Source: Arctic95D-9 sp049594415
Lineage (GTDB): Bacteria; Verrucomicrobiota; Verrucomicrobiia; Verrucomicrobiales; DEV007
Direction: 5' to 3'
Assembly (NCBI GenBank): GCA_049594415.1
Contig: JBMYJM010000002.1
Coordinates: forward strand, 124,001-188,000
Length of the DNA: 64,000 nucleotides
This document shows positions 63,408 to 64,000 of this stretch, piece by piece (positions within the stretch are counted from its first letter, which is position 1; each line of letters begins with the position of its first letter). The translations under genes were made by a program, and so were the position numbers. The notes below the pieces were generated by a model. That model was not told the DNA's origin. It saw only the letters and a list, made by a program, of their open reading frames with translations, and searched no databases.

Positions 63408-64000
63408 ATGTCTCGCGCTTTCCTCTTCGATATTGGCAACGTCATCATCGCTTTCGACTTTGGTATCGCCGCCCGCAAGTTAGCTCCTCACATCGAAGTT
63501 TCTGCTGATGAAGCCCTGCGGCGCGTTACCGAACTCTCGATCCCACTCGAACTTGGAGATCTGACCACCGATGAGTTCATCAGTGAGGCCTCAAAAATGA
63601 TCGGCTTCTCTGGCACTCCAGAATTCTTCCGTGACTCTATTGCCGATATCTTCGAACTGAACACGCCCATTGTCCGGTTCATCGAAGAACGGAAAACGGC
63701 CGGCGCCCCTCTGTTCCTGTTGTCCAACACAAACGGAATCCATGTGCCTTTCTTTGAGGCTAACTATCCCGTGTTCGGTCTCTTTGATGGACGAGTCTAC
63801 TCCCATGAGGCCCGCCTCATGAAACCCGATCCGAAGATTTTTACCCACACGATCGAAACGCTGAATCTCGACCCGGCTAACACGATTTACATTGACGACA
63901 AACCCGAGAATATCGCGGCGGGAATCGCGGCGGGTTTCACTTCGATCACTTACGACATGAATAAACACGAGGCGTTTCTTAGAGAAGTCCTTCCCCATCT
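63408..64000 (+). CDS. HAD-superfamily phosphatase, YihX-like (3' end outside window)
   Basis: The first 197 residues are present and the frame is open to the window end. Motif I is FDIGNVIIAFDF (D-x-G-N as in YihX, no Asp at +2), motif II LLSNTNGIH, motif III RLMKPDPKIF and motif IV YIDDKPENIAAG. YihX is an alpha-D-glucose-1-phosphate phosphatase in Escherichia coli; substrate here is inference. GAGG lies about 12 bases before the ATG. Divergent from the Hsp20 genes. Confidence 0.87.
   Translation, partial: MSRAFLFDIGNVIIAFDFGIAARKLAPHIEVSADEALRRVTELSIPLELGDLTTDEFISEASKMIGFSGTPEFFRDSIADIFELNTPIVRFIEERKTAGAPLFLLSNTNGIHVPFFEANYPVFGLFDGRVYSHEARLMKPDPKIFTHTIETLNLDPANTIYIDDKPENIAAGIAAGFTSITYDMNKHEAFLREVLPH

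Overview
The window reads as an ordinary chromosomal segment of a Gram-negative member of the PVC group, most probably Verrucomicrobiota, perhaps marine. The case is one of family content, not marker phylogeny: a PSD1-type cytochrome protein paired with a Tat-exported DUF1501 protein, an S1 sulfatase, a DUF4175-like coiled-coil membrane protein, an SHD1-domain lipoprotein-like gene, MEKHLA and DUF6868 proteins, a fused SecDF and two Hsp20 genes. Base composition is GC-rich by eye and C/G-ending codons dominate. I see no tRNA, rRNA, CRISPR array, prophage, insertion sequence or resistance gene.

Layout. 1-9720 (+): end of a membrane-anchored protein, a 1245-residue DUF4175-like protein, an exported terpenoid-cyclase-fold protein, lipB, an FHA/GAF-like/class III nucleotidyl cyclase and a membrane Ser/Thr kinase with TPRs; this is a cell-envelope and signalling block. 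9695-15344 (-): a very tight six-gene unit (degenerate M20-like peptidase, glucosyl-3-phosphoglycerate synthase, GT4, HAD hydrolase, CBM9-like protein, hypothetical) with a divergent second GT4 at 15454-16674; this looks like synthesis of a glycosylglycerate-type compatible solute. 16720-23825 (-): YbgC-like thioesterase, small membrane protein, PaaK-like ligase, LolD-like ATPase, large FtsX/MacB-type permease and a secreted protein. 23939-25363 (-): prfA and rpmE. 25735-32763: sulfatase (+), then squalene/phytoene synthase, DAHP synthase, moeA and pckG (-). 32967-37187 (+): tgt, yajC, secDF. 37375-43325 (-): guaA, guaB, pyrE, pyrF, leuB, separated by palindrome-rich intergenic DNA. 43373-46713 (-): small exported and sensory proteins and an aldo/keto reductase. 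46890-51478 (+): the PSD1/DUF1501 pair. 51507-58270: a small membrane protein (-), rppH, a hybrid histidine kinase with two receivers, a decayed reading frame, and an EF-G gene. 58496-64000: hypothetical (-), rarA (+), a secreted hypothetical (-), two tandem Hsp20 genes with a sigma-54-like promoter (-), and a YihX-like HAD phosphatase cut by the window end.

Most promising unusual items: (1) the compact gpgS operon carrying an M20-like protein that has lost its catalytic Glu-Glu pair; (2) a mosaic of hairpins with different stem sequences but similar flanks between leuB and pyrF, with relatives downstream of secDF and guaA; (3) a tRNA-guanine transglycosylase whose Zn site reads E-x-H-x-x-C...H instead of C-x-C-x-x-C...H; (4) an S1 sulfatase with C-S-T-A-R at the formylglycine site; (5) a coding-like frame broken by one TGA upstream of fusA. 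Functions are assigned by reading motifs by eye; no database search was possible.
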